DNA of 13,036 nucleotides. Source: DASYAN01 sp036501345. Lineage in GTDB: Bacteria > Chloroflexota > Ktedonobacteria > Ktedonobacterales > Ktedonobacteraceae. Below the pieces are notes generated by a model, which searched no databases, was not told where the DNA came from, and saw only the letters and a program-made list of their open reading frames with translations. Location: the NCBI GenBank assembly GCA_036501345.1, contig DASYAN010000304.1, forward strand, positions 1-13,036. The letters are read 5' to 3'. The position numbers and the translations under genes are program-made. This document shows positions 12,975-13,036 of the stretch, in pieces (the stretch's first letter is position 1; each line of letters begins with the position of its first letter).

Positions 12975-13036
12975 AAGCCTTTCAAACGCCCCTGTAGTAT
13001 TGACGGGACGCGGTTTCGTTACAGAGAGCCGTTGGC
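12899..13036 (-). mobile_element. Group II intron (class C-like), 3' end only
   Basis: The minus strand carries the conserved 3' part of a group II intron; the rest, including any reverse transcriptase/maturase, lies beyond the window. Approaching domain V it reads TTTGAAAGGCTTGAGCCGG, typical of bacterial introns, then domain V, a TTAGAGGGC linker and domain VI. The intron ends CTACTCGAC at 12899. Class C is suggested by the short domain VI capped with a GCAA tetraloop and the YTACYCGAC-type end. No clear maturase C-terminus is readable in the 62 bases left of domain V. Splicing would join the 5' exon to the 3' exon starting at 12898. Confidence 0.88.

Noticed and set aside
1..13036. CRISPR arrays, tRNA or rRNA genes, complete insertion sequences
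   Set aside because: On reading both strands I saw no regularly spaced repeats, no cloverleaf or T-loop pattern and no transposase.

Overview
The window reads as part of a chromosome from a filamentous or soil bacterium, most plausibly Chloroflexota (Ktedonobacteria-like). This is an inference from a bacterial NurA nuclease next to an SbcC/Rad50-like ATPase, the presence of a group II intron, decaying gene copies and roomy intergenic stretches. It is not shown by any marker gene.

Layout. Positions 1-313 (minus) hold the N-terminus of a RecF/OLD-type AAA ATPase cut by the window edge. After a gene-free stretch comes a small helix-turn-helix protein (973-1272, plus), which faces a secreted SGNH/GDSL hydrolase (1390-2244, minus) across an 18-bp perfect hairpin terminator. 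A small remnant of a second SGNH hydrolase lies behind it (about 2521-2634). The centre is a plus-strand cluster. It contains a 1041-residue SbcC/Rad50-like ATPase (2851-5976), an 87-residue DinD/BRO-N fragment (6005-6268) and a 422-residue NurA-domain nuclease (6272-7540). The spacing is 28 nt and then 3 nt, and the promoter carries a palindrome between its -35 and -10 elements. Shikimate dehydrogenase (aroE, 7647-8546) follows with its own promoter. It converges on a two-domain extradiol dioxygenase (8585-9571, minus). Then come an unrecognised two-helix membrane protein (9752-10480, minus), about 940 bp with no convincing gene but several inverted repeats, and an internally duplicated coiled-coil-like protein gene (11527-12898, minus). 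The 5' side of that gene is interrupted by the 3' end of a group II intron, with domains V and VI recognisable at 12899-12974.

How genes may work together. The ATPase-DinD fragment-NurA cluster is the most interesting unit. NurA normally works with the HerA translocase, and SbcC/Rad50 with the Mre11/SbcD nuclease. Here a Rad50-like ATPase and NurA are direct operon partners, with neither usual partner visible and a damage-inducible-protein fragment between them. This suggests a DNA end-processing or genome-defence complex. The other genes look like unrelated accessory or housekeeping genes. The right end, with its partial gene duplication and intron, looks plastic.
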